Of a stretch of DNA of 64,000 nt, positions 1 through 10,750 are shown piece after piece. Positions within the stretch are counted from its first letter, which is position 1, and each line of letters opens with the position of its first letter. The DNA comes from Sanderia malayensis (lineage: Eukaryota > Cnidaria > Scyphozoa > Semaeostomeae > Pelagiidae): assembly GCA_013076295.1 (NCBI GenBank), contig RQOL01000618.1, positions 3,162,001 to 3,226,000 of the forward strand, given 5' to 3'. The notes beneath the pieces were generated by a model. The model was not told the origin of the DNA and ran no database searches. It saw only the letters and a list, made by a program, of their open reading frames with translations. The position numbers were made by a program, and so were the translations under genes.

Positions 1-1957
1 TTATGGAAAAATGTTGATTTGTCGAATAAAATTCTTGGGCCTGGTGTTCTTGGGTCAATTCTTCATCGTGGGACTCTCCATCTTAAACTTAAGAAGACAA
101 ATGTAAGTTAAAATTGGCCACGAATAACTTGAATTCCTGTAAAATACTACACTTGTCTAAAAATCAAACTAGAGTAAGAATTGGAGCCAATGATGATGTT
201 GCATTTTTTTTGTTTTTTATAGATAGATGGGCCTGTTTGTCTGCCTGACTGTCCATATAGGCAACAAACCAGCAAGAATAATAAGAGGTATAACATCTGT
301 TTGTCCAAGCTCTGACATTTTAAGTTTTTAGGGTAAGTTGTTGGTTTCAGATATCTCATCTTACATGTCTGTTGCAGATCTTGTGACATGTTTGCTTTAA
401 AGAACCTTGATGCGTCAATGTATACATTTGAGAAAGATGGGATTTTAACCTTGCTTCAAGTGAGTGTAATTTGTATTTTTAGATATCTTTTTTGATATAT
501 TTCCTCTTGTTCTATATCAATTGGCCAGTTTTATTAGCTAACATTAGAAACATAAAGACATAAAATAAAAAAATACAGAGCTCCCATATTTTTATCAGAA
601 ATGCAAAGATTTGGAAGTTGTCATTCTAAAAGGCTGTACTCTGTCTGACATGGAGATAAGGTGAATCATAACATCAAAGAGCTATTAAAATAAGTACCTT
701 CTTCCAAGCACTTTTATTCCAAGACGATTCACAAATATTCGGATAGGTTTTATTTAATAATCTTTTTGCCATCTCAGAGCTCTTGCGAGCAACCCCAAGC
801 TTGTAGGACTGAACATGGCAATGTGTGACGGAGTAACAACTGATGGATTAAAACTACTAGCAAAAAACTGCAATCGGTATTATAATGCATTGTAATTTCT
901 CGCTATTTCCCACCCGAGGTCTTTCTTTGTGAATTTCTAGCTATGAGATTAAATATAAAATCAATGTTTAGGTATTTGTTACATAATTTACAATCTTTGA
1001 CACTATAGAATAAAAGAACTGAATGTCGGATGGACAAAGTTAACTGCTGATGATTGCATCTTGGTAATTTTTACATATTTCTTAAAGCTTCATTCATTAA
1101 ATATTTCTTTTTTGCTTACTATAATATTCCATAACATAAATATTTGCCGTAGATTGGTAAAGAATTTCCTGGCCTAGAGAAGCTTGATATTAGTGGAATG
1201 AAAGAAACTATGACAGATCAAGGTATTCTCCAGATAATTTAAGTTATAGTTCAGTAGGTATGCTATTGAACAATAGTTACTGTTTATTAACTGCTTTGCC
1301 ATTACTGTTTATTTTCTAGTGCTAATTGCTTTGATGGGCTTTTGCAAGAATTTAACATGCATTGATCTCAGGTATGTGCTTCACCTGCAAGTCTTCAAAT
1401 ATCTTTCAACTTTATGCTGACTTTTTTTAGATTGCAGAGATTTTACACAAAGCAGGATTAAAAACTTTATTATGAACCATATATTGTCCCCAATTTTGTT
1501 TTTTTATTTATTTATTTAATTTTCAACATTTCTATTTTTAAAGTGATTCACCATTAATTGGAGCTACTTCAATTGACACCCTCATAACAAATGACAAACT
1601 TGAAAAAATTGCATTGAGTCGATGTTACAACATCCCTGCATCTTCTATAAGGTAAAATGTACCTAATTTTGTATTTGATTGATGCATTCAAACGTCCATG
1701 GATCGAAATTGCATTTCTTAATTGTTAATTTAAAAATAATTTCTTAATTGTTTTTACAATTATTCTTTTTCAGTTCAATTGCAACTCTGAAGAAACTCAG
1801 TGATCTGCAATTATTTGGCTTTGTCAAAGAACGAACAGTTAAAGAAATGCAAAGATTAAACCCAGGGTTACGAATAAATTCCGAGATCTTTTCTACAATT
1901 GTCACCCCAGAATCAAAGAACAAATTCACGAAACAGATTAATGCAATCATGAATTAG
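1..1957 (+). CDS. SKP2: SKP2-like F-box/LRR protein, 3' part
   Basis: S-phase kinase-associated protein 2 is the substrate receptor of an SCF ubiquitin ligase that targets CDK inhibitors such as p27. The window opens just after the F-box, at LWKNVDLSNKILGPGVLGS, which matches the human segment following the F-box. Ten exons read in consistent phase: 1-102, 223-287, 378-459, 599-660, 778-876, 1009-1063, 1153-1222, 1320-1371, 1544-1651, 1774-1957 (292 residues in the window). Leucine-rich repeats such as CKDLEVVILKGCTLSD and PGLEKLDISG lead into a SKP2-specific tail containing LSRCYNIPASS and LQLFGFVKERTVKEMQRLNP. In human SKP2 the LRR end and tail bind CKS1 and the substrate phosphodegron. The very short second exon (223-287) is the least certain, but it is the only segment I found that links the flanking phases. 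The N-terminus and F-box lie upstream of the window. Confidence 0.88.
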
Positions 1958-2396
1958 GTATGTGATATTTATTACTTATAAACCTTTGTATATCTTTTCT
2001 GATTTTTATTAATTTTTATATGTATATAAATAAGTTGTAATGTTTTCACAAATTTTTTAAGTTTTAACTTATGAACATTCTCTTTATAGGTTTTTATTTC
2101 ACTTCTAAGTTTTGATAGATTTTTGATTTTTTAGATGTTTTGAAATCATGTGTTTTTCACTTTGATGTTGCTTAATTTCCTGACAAAATATTCTTTGACT
2201 TCAGGAGCATTGAAATTGTTTACAGCCAGGCTAGAGAAAGACTTGGGATTAAAAATAAGAAATCATCAAGCAATTGATAGATATCTTCAATCTATTATGC
2301 TTATGTGCACAGAAATAAGTCTATTACATTTTGAAAGACAAACTACAAAGTGTTTCAAATTATGAAACCCCTTAAGTACTAACTAAATTGACTTGC

Positions 2397-2402
2397 AATA
2401 AA
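2397..2402 (+). terminator. Candidate polyadenylation signal of SKP2
   Basis: An AATAAA lies 440 bp after the SKP2 stop codon and before the 3' end of the convergent F-box gene. The intervening DNA (1958-2396) has no convincing coding exon and is read as 3' UTR. Confidence 0.45.
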
Positions 2403-2487
2403 TTACAGAGTTCTCTACATTCTGCAATAGAGGCTTGCAGACAACGTGACCAACTGACTGATACAGTTCCATGGAAAGGTTATTATT

Positions 2488-2493
2488 TTTATT
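2488..2493 (-). terminator. Candidate polyadenylation signal of the FBXL12-like gene
   Basis: The plus-strand TTTATT reads AATAAA on the minus strand, 34 bp beyond the stop codon of the F-box gene at 2527. With the SKP2 signal at 2397, the two convergent transcripts would end within roughly 100 bp of each other. Confidence 0.45.
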
Positions 2494-2526
2494 GGTAAAT
2501 AGTGCTTAAAGATGGAGTTCACAATC

Positions 2527-3582
2527 TTAATGAAGATGATGGGAACAGGAATGATAGCTTGTTTGTGCCATGGGGCTATCATCAAAATATATAATGTTAC
2601 ATGTTGGAATAGAGCCCGCCAAGTCTAGCACACCATCCTTGGTAACTTTACAGCTTCTCACATCAAGATATTTTAATTTCTTTGAGTATTGAGCTATGTT
2701 TTTAAGACTTTGGTTGGTAACTTCATGACAACTGAATATGTCCAGATGCTCTATTTCTCTTGTTCCATACACCAATGACGTTATCCCACCATCCGTTATA
2801 TGATGACAGAATCTTAGATTAAGCTTTTTCAGGGAAAGGAGGTTTCGTCCAAAGTAATGCAAAGCGACATCATTTATTCCTGGACAACAGCTAACATCAA
2901 GTGTGCTTAATGACCTTAGATTGGCAGCTATAGTTGGTATGCCTCTTGCTGAGATCCGGTAGCAATTGTAGAGTAGCAGGGTTTGCAGACTTCTAAGGTA
3001 CGAGAAAGCTTCCAGATCTGAATTACTGATGACTGTACAATTGCTCAAATCCAACACTTTGATTGCATCCATGTTAAATGTGTTGTTTTTCAGGCTCTCA
3101 AACCAACCGTGTGATAGCATCGAGTCTTTGAGAGAAAGGTACGTCAGTTGATGCGGGAGAAGAGAAATATTCAGCGAACTTTGGCGCAAATCGAAATTCT
3201 CCAATGTTAAACAGGTGAGATTTGGACATTGTTGTTTTATGTGTTCCAAAAACGGAACTGTTATAGGGTCTAATATCGCTTTCGAAGGTCCCACCGAGCC
3301 GCGAAGATGAAGTTCCCTCAAAGCAGCAGTGAAATGAGCTCGTGATAATTTCCAAAGATTTTTCGCAGTCAAGGCCTTCGTTCTGCCCCTCAAGTCGAGT
3401 TTTCTCCACAATGAGCAATCCTTCGATAAAGAGAACCACTTTTTACAAACTCTCGACGCCCGAACAAGTGAGGACGTGTCCAAGTAGCCTAAAATTGTCA
3501 ACATGACATTGTCTGGGAATTGGAAAATGTCGGCTGAGTGATGTTCACAATAACAATCATCTTCTCTTTTTCTTTTCGGCAT
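2527..3582 (-). CDS. F-box/LRR protein, FBXL12-like, intronless
   Basis: A single-exon 351-residue protein. An F-box occupies about residues 18-62 (IFQFPDNVMLTILGYL, then RVCKKWFSLSKDCSLWRKLDL). Eight or so leucine-rich repeats follow; later ones have the cysteine-containing type, for example LSTLDVSCCPGINDVALH and LKKLNLRFCHHITDGGI. It should be an adaptor that recruits substrates to a SKP1-CUL1 ubiquitin ligase. The order F-box, LW.K.DL, then QCPNLTCLTLENFDL most resembles human FBXL12 (326 residues), but general FBXL family membership is surer than the exact orthologue. The start is the ATG of MPKRKRE at 3582, a lysine/arginine-rich opening that could act as a nuclear signal. No introns, unlike every multi-exon neighbour, so an old retrocopy origin is possible. 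Tail-to-tail with SKP2. Confidence 0.75.
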   Translation of the reverse strand: MPKRKREDDCYCEHHSADIFQFPDNVMLTILGYLDTSSLVRASRVCKKWFSLSKDCSLWRKLDLRGRTKALTAKNLWKLSRAHFTAALRELHLRGSVGPSKAILDPITVPFLEHIKQQCPNLTCLTLENFDLRQSSLNISLLPHQLTYLSLKDSMLSHGWFESLKNNTFNMDAIKVLDLSNCTVISNSDLEAFSYLRSLQTLLLYNCYRISARGIPTIAANLRSLSTLDVSCCPGINDVALHYFGRNLLSLKKLNLRFCHHITDGGITSLVYGTREIEHLDIFSCHEVTNQSLKNIAQYSKKLKYLDVRSCKVTKDGVLDLAGSIPTCNIIYFDDSPMAQTSYHSCSHHLH

Positions 3583-6570
3583 AGTTTCACAGAGCAGGCA
3601 CGAAGAAATTTACTGGTTACATTTGCTGAGCAATTTCTTGGAGAAGATAGAAAAGTAGCAGCGATGTTATTATTCTCTCGGACTTGCAACAAGATGAAAA
3701 AGCAGTAATAACAAATATTTAGCTTCTATTCTCCTCTACTCCTCTCAGAGTCGGATTGAGCAACGGAGAAAAGAGATTCAGACTGTTGAGATTGTATTGT
3801 TGCTCAGGATTAAGTTGGAGCAAACAATTGAACAAAGGAGAGGGAACTGTTGAACTTTTCACGATACAGAATCGTATGAACAGTTAAGAAGTCGATAATT
3901 TTTGAATTTTGCATAATGTTTAAAAACATAAGTCTGAAAAGGTGGGAGGAAGTAGCAAACGGCTGTCTAGTTTGTCGTTAATTTTGATATTAAATAATTT
4001 CATATATTATAGCTTTACATAAAATTAAATATTGTAATTTAATAATATAGATGATAATTTTCATTTTTCCCCTTAAATTATTACTATTAATGATATAATA
4101 ATATTGTTTCTTGTACTTCGTTCATTCTTTTCTCTTCATATTTTGCAAGTTTTCTTCGGCTGCACAGTTTCAGTTTTGCGACCATTTTCTTTGCTTCCAT
4201 TCCAGTTTCTTGATAAATATAGACTAGATATTAGGAAGATGGTGCAAATTTTATGACTGTAACAAATCTATAGTTTATTTAAATTCAATGAGTAAATAAA
4301 GATGTGACGGATAAAAAGTTTATCATCAGTGAAGGGCGTGGTACCTGAAAGCTCTTTGTCCCACCCCGTCCTTCTTCACGGCTGGCGCCAACCCTAAAAA
4401 CAAAAAATACTGTATATTTCTTGGATTAAACGATACCAGGAAAGTTCTTATTCGAAGAAAGGCGCTTATTGTAACTTAAAATTGGGAAAAGATGTGTTCA
4501 TAATCTTTAAGAAAACAATGTCGAATGACCTTTAGAAAATAATGTTATTTCAAATGAGTACTAAGAGTGCTTATTTCAAAGCATGGTCTATAGCGGGGGG
4601 AACTTATTTGAGAGAGGGGGTTTTATCAAGAAAATACAGCAAACAAATATAACACGAAATGAACTCTGGGAAAACCTACGGAATATTTTCACGATGCTTC
4701 AGCCATCTTTCTTTTCCATCACTTTTCACGAGCAGTCTCTTATCATTGAAACTAAAAATTCAAATAAATCAACAAATCAAAAAATGTCAGAGCTTGTACA
4801 ATGATGCAAGAAATATTCGCCATTTTGAATTACCATATGCATACTACAAATACAAACCTCGGGGAAAACTTCGTTGCTTTTCTCCAAGAATCTTCTTGCT
4901 GTTTTCTCCATGTTCAGGTTCCGTGTTGAAATTGCGTGTCCGTGTTGCAAATACATCTAAATCAATAAATGTTTGTGGAATGTTTGTTCATTTCCCGATA
5001 ACTAGCGACAGAAAAATTGCAAGGTTTCTCTCAGCTCTTTCGTTGAAGCCATCTTTCATTGAACTACATCCGATAATTCAATGCCAAATTCATGTCACAT
5101 TACTTCTTTCCACCAATGAATCTCCATTCACCATCTTGGTCTCACTGGTTCCTTTTCAGATAGCTGAAGATTAAAAGACCAGAAAGGCTTCCAAACTCCT
5201 CCATCTTTGATCTAAAGTATCGAAGTGCTTCGACGTGTTCATGGTTCTTCTAAAATTTGCTCCAAAATCACTTCATTCGACAATTGCATGATGACCAAAG
5301 GATGGGAAAACCGCATGCAAACCATTTTATACTCAGACCGCTGAATTTAACAGACTGGGCACAAGAAACAAGACTATATTAGGCAATGGTATTGAAACAA
5401 GAGCAGGAAATGCCAATTCCCCAGTGTAATGGGTAAATCACTTAGCTCAATACAGTTGGATGACATTGTTCAATGCATTGATAAACGCATGCGTACTCTA
5501 CAGAACCCCACAAGCGCTTGAACAGAGCATAAACATGGAAGGAATTATTGGTAACCTATGCAAAATAAATTCTGCAATTGTTGAAGGCACAAACAACTTC
5601 CACATGGAGATAGACCTCAAATCACCAATGGTCGAAATATCGCTGAGAAGTTTCTTTGTGCCTGCAACAATTAATTGATTTATTTTTAGTTGAAAAATAA
5701 GGAGATGGAAAAATTGTGAAAATCTGCTTTAGAAAGTTTAGAAATTAACCGGTTCCAATAAAATTTCGCCAAAAAAACGGCGAAACCTTATCTTCCCCGG
5801 GGGAACCTATGCCACGTGCCGAGCAGCCACTAAAGCTCACCCTCTTTCCTCATTTTGCCATTCGAGATTCTGACCTCCTACTTTGACAAACTTTCCAACC
5901 TTCGATATCAGACATCTCAGTGAAAAGATCCAAAAAACAAATGGCTTTTGGCACAGGCAACGGTCTCCAGTGTGACATACCAACAAATTAAATTTGACTG
6001 GAAGTTTGTGGTGGTATGGACGTGGGTAAGCACACAAAGCGCATGCGTTAACCAAGCATGCAAAACATGCATATGATGCCTGTTGACTGCCTGTATGGAT
6101 ATATGCCAAAGGAATATGAAAAATCTTCTCACCATGCTACGAAGATGTGATTCAGCAGCAAAGTAAACAATAATACTTCCATTCTTGAAAGTCAGTTTGC
6201 CAAATTCTTTTATCACAGTCTCAACCTTTCACTTGCTTGCTTCAACTGCTAGAGAGATAGTTGTACCATTTTCATCAAACTTTTTTCAAGCGACTGAAAA
6301 GGTATGAAACAATGTTGAATACTTCACAAATTAAAAAGAAATTATTGGATTTAAATTTTCAGTAATGCGAAGCTCTGAACTATAAAAAGACTTTTTTGCA
6401 GCACTGTTGTGTGGTATCAATACTGTACCACAGACACGTAAAATTCTAGAAATAAAACATCGATATTTGTCCTTTTGTCCTTCACACCCTCAAACGGACC
6501 AATTCCCCCCAGGGGGGCTTTTGTTTAGTGTACGCGCATCTCAAGTAGCAAAGCAATGCAAGCAACTGCC
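3583..6570. other. Gene-free interval with coding-like remnants
   Basis: About 3 kb with no intact gene. Several minus-strand stretches look like former or unresolved exons. One around 6133-6270 reads VETVIKEFGKLTFKNGSI and ends before a good donor (GTGAGA), but has an in-frame stop upstream. A second at about 5517-5680 reads KKLLSDISTIGDLRSI. A third at about 4290-4395 follows a pyrimidine-rich acceptor and reads GGTKSFQVPRPSL to a stop. The frames cannot be joined without breaks, so this may be a decayed gene, a poorly resolved gene or an old repeat. The 171-codon open frame on the plus strand at 4659-5174 has no recognisable domain. Confidence 0.35.
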
Positions 6571-6575
6571 CCGAC

Positions 6576-6583
6576 TTTGGCGC
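6576..6583 (+). promoter_or_regulatory. E2F-type site upstream of ASF1
   Basis: The octamer TTTGGCGC matches the E2F consensus TTTSSCGC. It lies 249 bp before the ASF1 start codon and 25 bp before a TATA-like TATATAAAA at 6608-6616. ASF1 genes are known E2F-responsive S-phase genes in animals; regulation here is inferred from the motif. Confidence 0.45.
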
Positions 6584-6797
6584 CATTATTTTCTTTCACA
6601 CGGCACATATATAAAACTCAATTTGCGCTTTTGAAATATCATCAAGAAAATAACTGTTTAAAGTTGCGCAATTCAGTATATAAAGTAGTACAGAGTACTT
6701 AACTCTTGAGACTATTAATTGTTGGTTGTTTCACTTAAATAACTTACCGGATTACTTGAACAAGATTGGATAGAAGGGTTTTTGGCTTAGGCCCAAT

Positions 6798-6805
6798 TTT
6801 GGCGC
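6798..6805 (+). promoter_or_regulatory. Second E2F-type site upstream of ASF1
   Basis: A second exact TTTGGCGC only 27 bp before the ASF1 start codon, same orientation as the site at 6576. Two exact copies in 230 bp of AT-rich DNA support a cell-cycle promoter. Confidence 0.45.
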
Positions 6806-6831
6806 AGTTTCCTATTTATTCCTTCTTCAAG

Positions 6832-7619
6832 ATGGCAAAAGTGAGAATCACGAATGTTACAGTTCTCGACAATCCAGCCAAGTTCTTCAATCCGTTTCAA
6901 TTTCAAATAACTTTTGAATGTCTTGATGATTTACCCGAAGGTATATTTGACAATTTGTATTTTTGTAGCAAACGTCGTCCTGTCCTGCCTTTATTCCGTG
7001 CCATGGCATTAAAACTTGCAACACTTCTTCATATTTTAAATAATCCTTTCTTTTAGATCTTGAATGGAAATTAACCTATGTTGGCTCAGCAGAAAGTGAA
7101 GAATATGACCAAGAACTGGATACAGTCTTCGTTGGTCCTGTCCCTGCAGGAAAACACATGTTTGTGTTTCAGGTGATTTGCATTGCATTATCCATAAACG
7201 GAATCCACATTTCTAACACTCCGTCAAACTTGTGTAGAATATATACGTTTTCATTGATTTTTTCAGGCGAAATGTCCAGATGAGAATCAAATACCACCTC
7301 AAGATGCAGTTGGAGTAACAGTGATATTATTAACGTGTTCCTATAAGAGTGAACAATTTGTTCGCATTGGTTATTTTATAAGTAATGAATACATTGATCC
7401 AGAATTAAAAGAAAATCCCCCAGCTACACCAATTTATGAACAGGTAAACATCATGCAATTTGTAACCCAACTATAGCATATCTTACGCATACTGATCTAA
7501 TGCAAGCTCCATTTTCAGCATCAATTAATTATATTCCAAATTCTACTTTTTTGCAGTTGCAAAGAAACATACTAGCATCACAACCAAGAGTCACAAAATT
7601 CAACGTCAATTGGGAATAA
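6832..7619 (+). CDS. ASF1: Histone chaperone ASF1, core only
   Basis: Anti-silencing function 1 carries histone H3-H4 dimers during replication-coupled and replication-independent nucleosome assembly. Four exons: 6832-6940, 7057-7172, 7267-7443, 7557-7619, giving 154 residues. The start [15 protein letters not shown] is the invariant family N-terminus. The core is nearly the human sequence: [48 protein letters not shown]. Residues equivalent to D54 and V94, which contact H3 and H4, are present. The protein stops at FNVNWE, exactly where the globular core ends, so the acidic C-terminal tail of yeast and vertebrate ASF1 is absent. An open frame extends upstream of the ATG to 6766 but is not part of the family. 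Convergent with TAF7; stop codons are 363 bp apart. Confidence 0.95.
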
Positions 7620-7981
7620 AATCAAATTAAAATAGCTTGAAAAAGAAATTCAACCCAAGAAGAAAAGGGATGGACTTTGGTCAATGCAAAACAAAGAACA
7701 TGTACATAAAACTGTTATATTTATTGACATAGATCGTATGCTAGCTAGTAGTTAATGGAGGTTACATGTGTGCTTGCTTTGTAGGGCAATGATCTAGTAC
7801 TGTGATTTGTTTTTATGTATGATATTCATGACATGTATTCTGGACAAATGCTGGAGAAAAAACTTTTAATTGATTTTTGGATAAATAACAGTATTCTTCT
7901 CGTTTTTGTGCTGTTTTGTAATTTTTCTGATGCCTATAAAAACTTCTTTAGTTATAAAAAAGTTGAATTATTTCATTTCTT

Positions 7982-9049
7982 TCAATTTTGTTGCAATTCA
8001 TCCAACTCATTTCTAATTATCTGTTCTCTTTGAATCAAATTATCAAGTGATGCTTGAAAGCGTTGTTTCAAAAATGGGTTTGATGCATTTTCTACTCTTG
8101 ATTCTTGCTCAGTTCTTTTTGCCTGCACGTCTATCAAAACACTTTGCAACTCTGATATTCTCCTCAAAATTTCCTCTGATCCCTGCACACCACCAGCCAT
8201 CATAATATCATCTTTAGAAAGATCATGTTCATTACTATAATCATTTGTATCCTCATTCATATCAATATCATCTTCACTACTGCTTATATCTGGAAGAATT
8301 GCATTAGCTTCTTCATTTTGGTTGTACGAGGCGGGAGATTGTAGACTCTCTTCGTTAAAATTAGCTGGTGACTGTACCAAGCTGTTTCCAACATCCAAAT
8401 CTGATGTATTACTCCTGGCATCGTCCTGTTTGTCTTCATCTTGAAGAACCTCGTACGTCACATCCACCGCACTAATATCAGCCCTCAAGAGTCGTTTTAC
8501 TTCTTTCTCTATCTCTGGTGCTTCTATATACTTCTTCTTAGCTGTTTTTCTAAACCTTCTCTTCCTTGCATTCTTCAACGGTGGTGTTAACCCGTGCGGG
8601 TATTGAAACTTCTTCTGACCTTGCTGATGTTTCTTAAACGGATCTCCATTTTTGACATCTTCCTCTTCTTCGGAACTGCTCTCGTCGCTATCTCCAAAAT
8701 CTTTACAGACCAAAACCTGGCCTATGTCTGCAGTCTTCCAAAAACTCTTCCTATCCAAAGTCTTCCACGTTTCAGCAACACAAGGCAGGTTAAATAATTT
8801 AGCTGAAAACGTCTTACCGTGATATTTAACAGTGCCAGTTCTATTGTCTCCGTGAAGATCAATTTTCAATTTATCCTTCAGCGTGCAACTTTGTAAATCA
8901 TTCTGCAATTTGGAACAATAAGGTTCGGGAATTCTTAAAATAAATTGATTTTCAAAGTCATAAATCGATCCACTAGGTTTAGATTTCTCCTTATCTTTCG
9001 TGTCATGCTTACTATTAGCAGACTTGTTTGCTGATCGTCCTGAACTCAT
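7982..9049 (-). CDS. TAF7: TFIID subunit TAF7
   Basis: TBP-associated factor 7, a TFIID subunit that binds TAF1 and restrains its acetyltransferase activity. One exon, 355 residues. The TAFII55 N-terminal domain spans about residues 27-200, including ENQFILRIPEPYCSKLQ, LFNLPCVAETWKTLDRKSFWK and TADIGQVLVCKD. An acidic serine linker (DESSSEEEED) leads to the family hallmark NARKRRFRKTAKKKYIEAP and EIEKEVKRLLRADISAVDVTYE. The C-terminal third is acidic, ending in a predicted coiled coil (ILRRISELQSVLIDVQAKR). The start is the ATG before SSGRSANKSANS; the frame is open 17 codons further but only to a TTG. Intronless, as human TAF7 also is. The promoter lies within about 230 bp of satellite array 1. 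Confidence 0.95.
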   Translation of the reverse strand: MSSGRSANKSANSKHDTKDKEKSKPSGSIYDFENQFILRIPEPYCSKLQNDLQSCTLKDKLKIDLHGDNRTGTVKYHGKTFSAKLFNLPCVAETWKTLDRKSFWKTADIGQVLVCKDFGDSDESSSEEEEDVKNGDPFKKHQQGQKKFQYPHGLTPPLKNARKRRFRKTAKKKYIEAPEIEKEVKRLLRADISAVDVTYEVLQDEDKQDDARSNTSDLDVGNSLVQSPANFNEESLQSPASYNQNEEANAILPDISSSEDDIDMNEDTNDYSNEHDLSKDDIMMAGGVQGSEEILRRISELQSVLIDVQAKRTEQESRVENASNPFLKQRFQASLDNLIQREQIIRNELDELQQN

Positions 9050-9275
9050 GTTTATAATAAAGTAATCGTTCTTTTTGAAGGAAAATATCCAAAATATCAA
9101 AACAAAACCAGGCGCACATCAGTCTGATGATGGGCCTGGGAAAACTTCATATTCGCATCCAATTCAATTGAAAACCATTGTTGGATTTAAATGAAAGGGC
9201 TTGGCAGAAAACCTGGAACGAAAACTCTAGGAAAATGGAAATAGGGACCCCAGTGGGAGGTCCAGCGGCAGCATG

Positions 9276-10750
9276 ACGTCAAGCATACTCCTACGCAATA
9301 GCCTATGTATGGCACTGCGCATGCACGCCCACCTTTACGGCACCATAGCCCCAACCCTAACCCTAATCCAACATAACCCTAACCCTAGCCCTAATCCTTA
9401 CTGGTATACCATTTACTGCCATTAGTATTACGTCATGCATATACCTGCGCAGTAGCCTGTATATGGCACTGCGCATGCACGCCCACCTTTACGGCACCAT
9501 AACCCTAATCCTAGCCCTAATCCAAAACCAATCCTAACCGTAACTGATACACCATACACTGTCAGCAGCATTACGTCATGCATACTCCTGCGCAGAAGCC
9601 TATATACGAAAATGCGCATGCACGCCCACATTTACGGCACTCTAGCCCTAGCCCTAACCCTAACCCTAATCCTAACTGATACACCATACACTGTGAGTAG
9701 TATTACGTCATGTATACTCCTGCGCAGTATTCTATATATGGCACTGCGCATACACACATACCTTTACGGCCTCTAACCCTAACCCTAACCCAAATGCTAA
9801 CCCTAACCCTAACCGATACACCATACACTGTCAGTAGCATTACGTTATGTATACCCCTGCGCAGTGCCTATATATGGAACTGCGCATGCACGCCCACCTT
9901 TACGGCACTCTAGCCCTAACCCTAGCCATAATCCTAACTGCAACCGTGGCCCTAACCCCAACTGATACACCATACACTGTGAGTAGTATTACGTCATGTA
10001 TACTCCTGCGCAGTATTCTATATATGACACTGCGCATACACACCCACCTTTACGGCCTCTAACCCTAACCCTAACCCTAATGCTAACCCTAACCCTAAGC
10101 GATACACCATACACTTTCAGTAGTATTACGTCATGCATACTCCTGCGCAGTAGCCTATATATGGAACTGCGCATGCATGCCCACTTTTACGGCACTCTAG
10201 CCCTAGCCCTAACCCTAATCCTAACTGATACACCATACACTGTGAGTAGTATTACGTCATGTATACTCCTGCGCAGTAGCCTATATATGGAACTGCGCAT
10301 GCACGCCCACCTTTACGGCACTCTAGCCTCAACCCTAGCCCTAATCCTAACCGTAACTCTAACCCTAATCCTAACTGATACACCATACATTTTCAGTAGT
10401 ATTACGTCATGCATACTCCTGCGCAGTAGCCTATATATGGAACTGCGCATGCACGCCCATTTTTACGGCACTCTAGCCCTAGCCCTAACCCTAACCCTAA
10501 TCCTAACTGATACACCATACACTGTGAGTAGTATTACGTCATGTATACTCCTGCGCAGTAGCCTATATATGGAACTGCGCATGCACGCCCACCTTTACGG
10601 CAATTTAGCCCTAACCCTAGCCCTAATCCAACACTAACCCTAACCCTAATCCTAACTGATACACCAGCCACTGTCAGTAGTATTACGCCATGCGATACTC
10701 CTGCACAGTACTCTATATATGGCACTGTGAATATGCACCCACCTTTTGGA
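9276..10750 (+). repeat. Satellite array 1 with embedded telomere-type hexamers
   Basis: About 11 tandem units, marked by the ATTACGTCA core at 9427, 9570, 9702, 9839, 9988, 10125, 10251, 10401, 10533 and 10682, plus a degenerate first unit near 9276. Intervals are 126-150 bp. Each unit has, in order, GATACACCATACACTGT, the ACGTCA core, a near-palindrome TGCGCAGT...ACTGCGCA around TATATAT, GCACGCCCACCTTTACGG, and a run of CCCTAA-type hexamers with variants (CCCTAG, CCCTAAT). Open reading frames across the array, including a 213-codon one, come from repetition and are not genes. It sits between the TAF7 promoter and the 3' end of RPF1. Confidence 0.93.

Noticed and set aside
2150..2365. 71-codon frame between SKP2 and the FBXL12-like gene
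   Set aside because: SKP2 already ends with its normal C-terminus at 1957; this frame shows no domain and lies in the presumed 3' UTR.
4659..5174. 171-codon plus-strand frame
   Set aside because: No recognisable domain, unusual composition, and it overlaps minus-strand coding-like remnants.
9050..9100. Extended TAF7 N-terminus
   Set aside because: The extension begins with TTG and has no conservation; the ATG at 9049 is followed by a typical sequence.
9710..10725. Open reading frames up to 213 codons in satellite array 1
   Set aside because: They follow the tandem period, occur on both strands and encode only the repeated unit.
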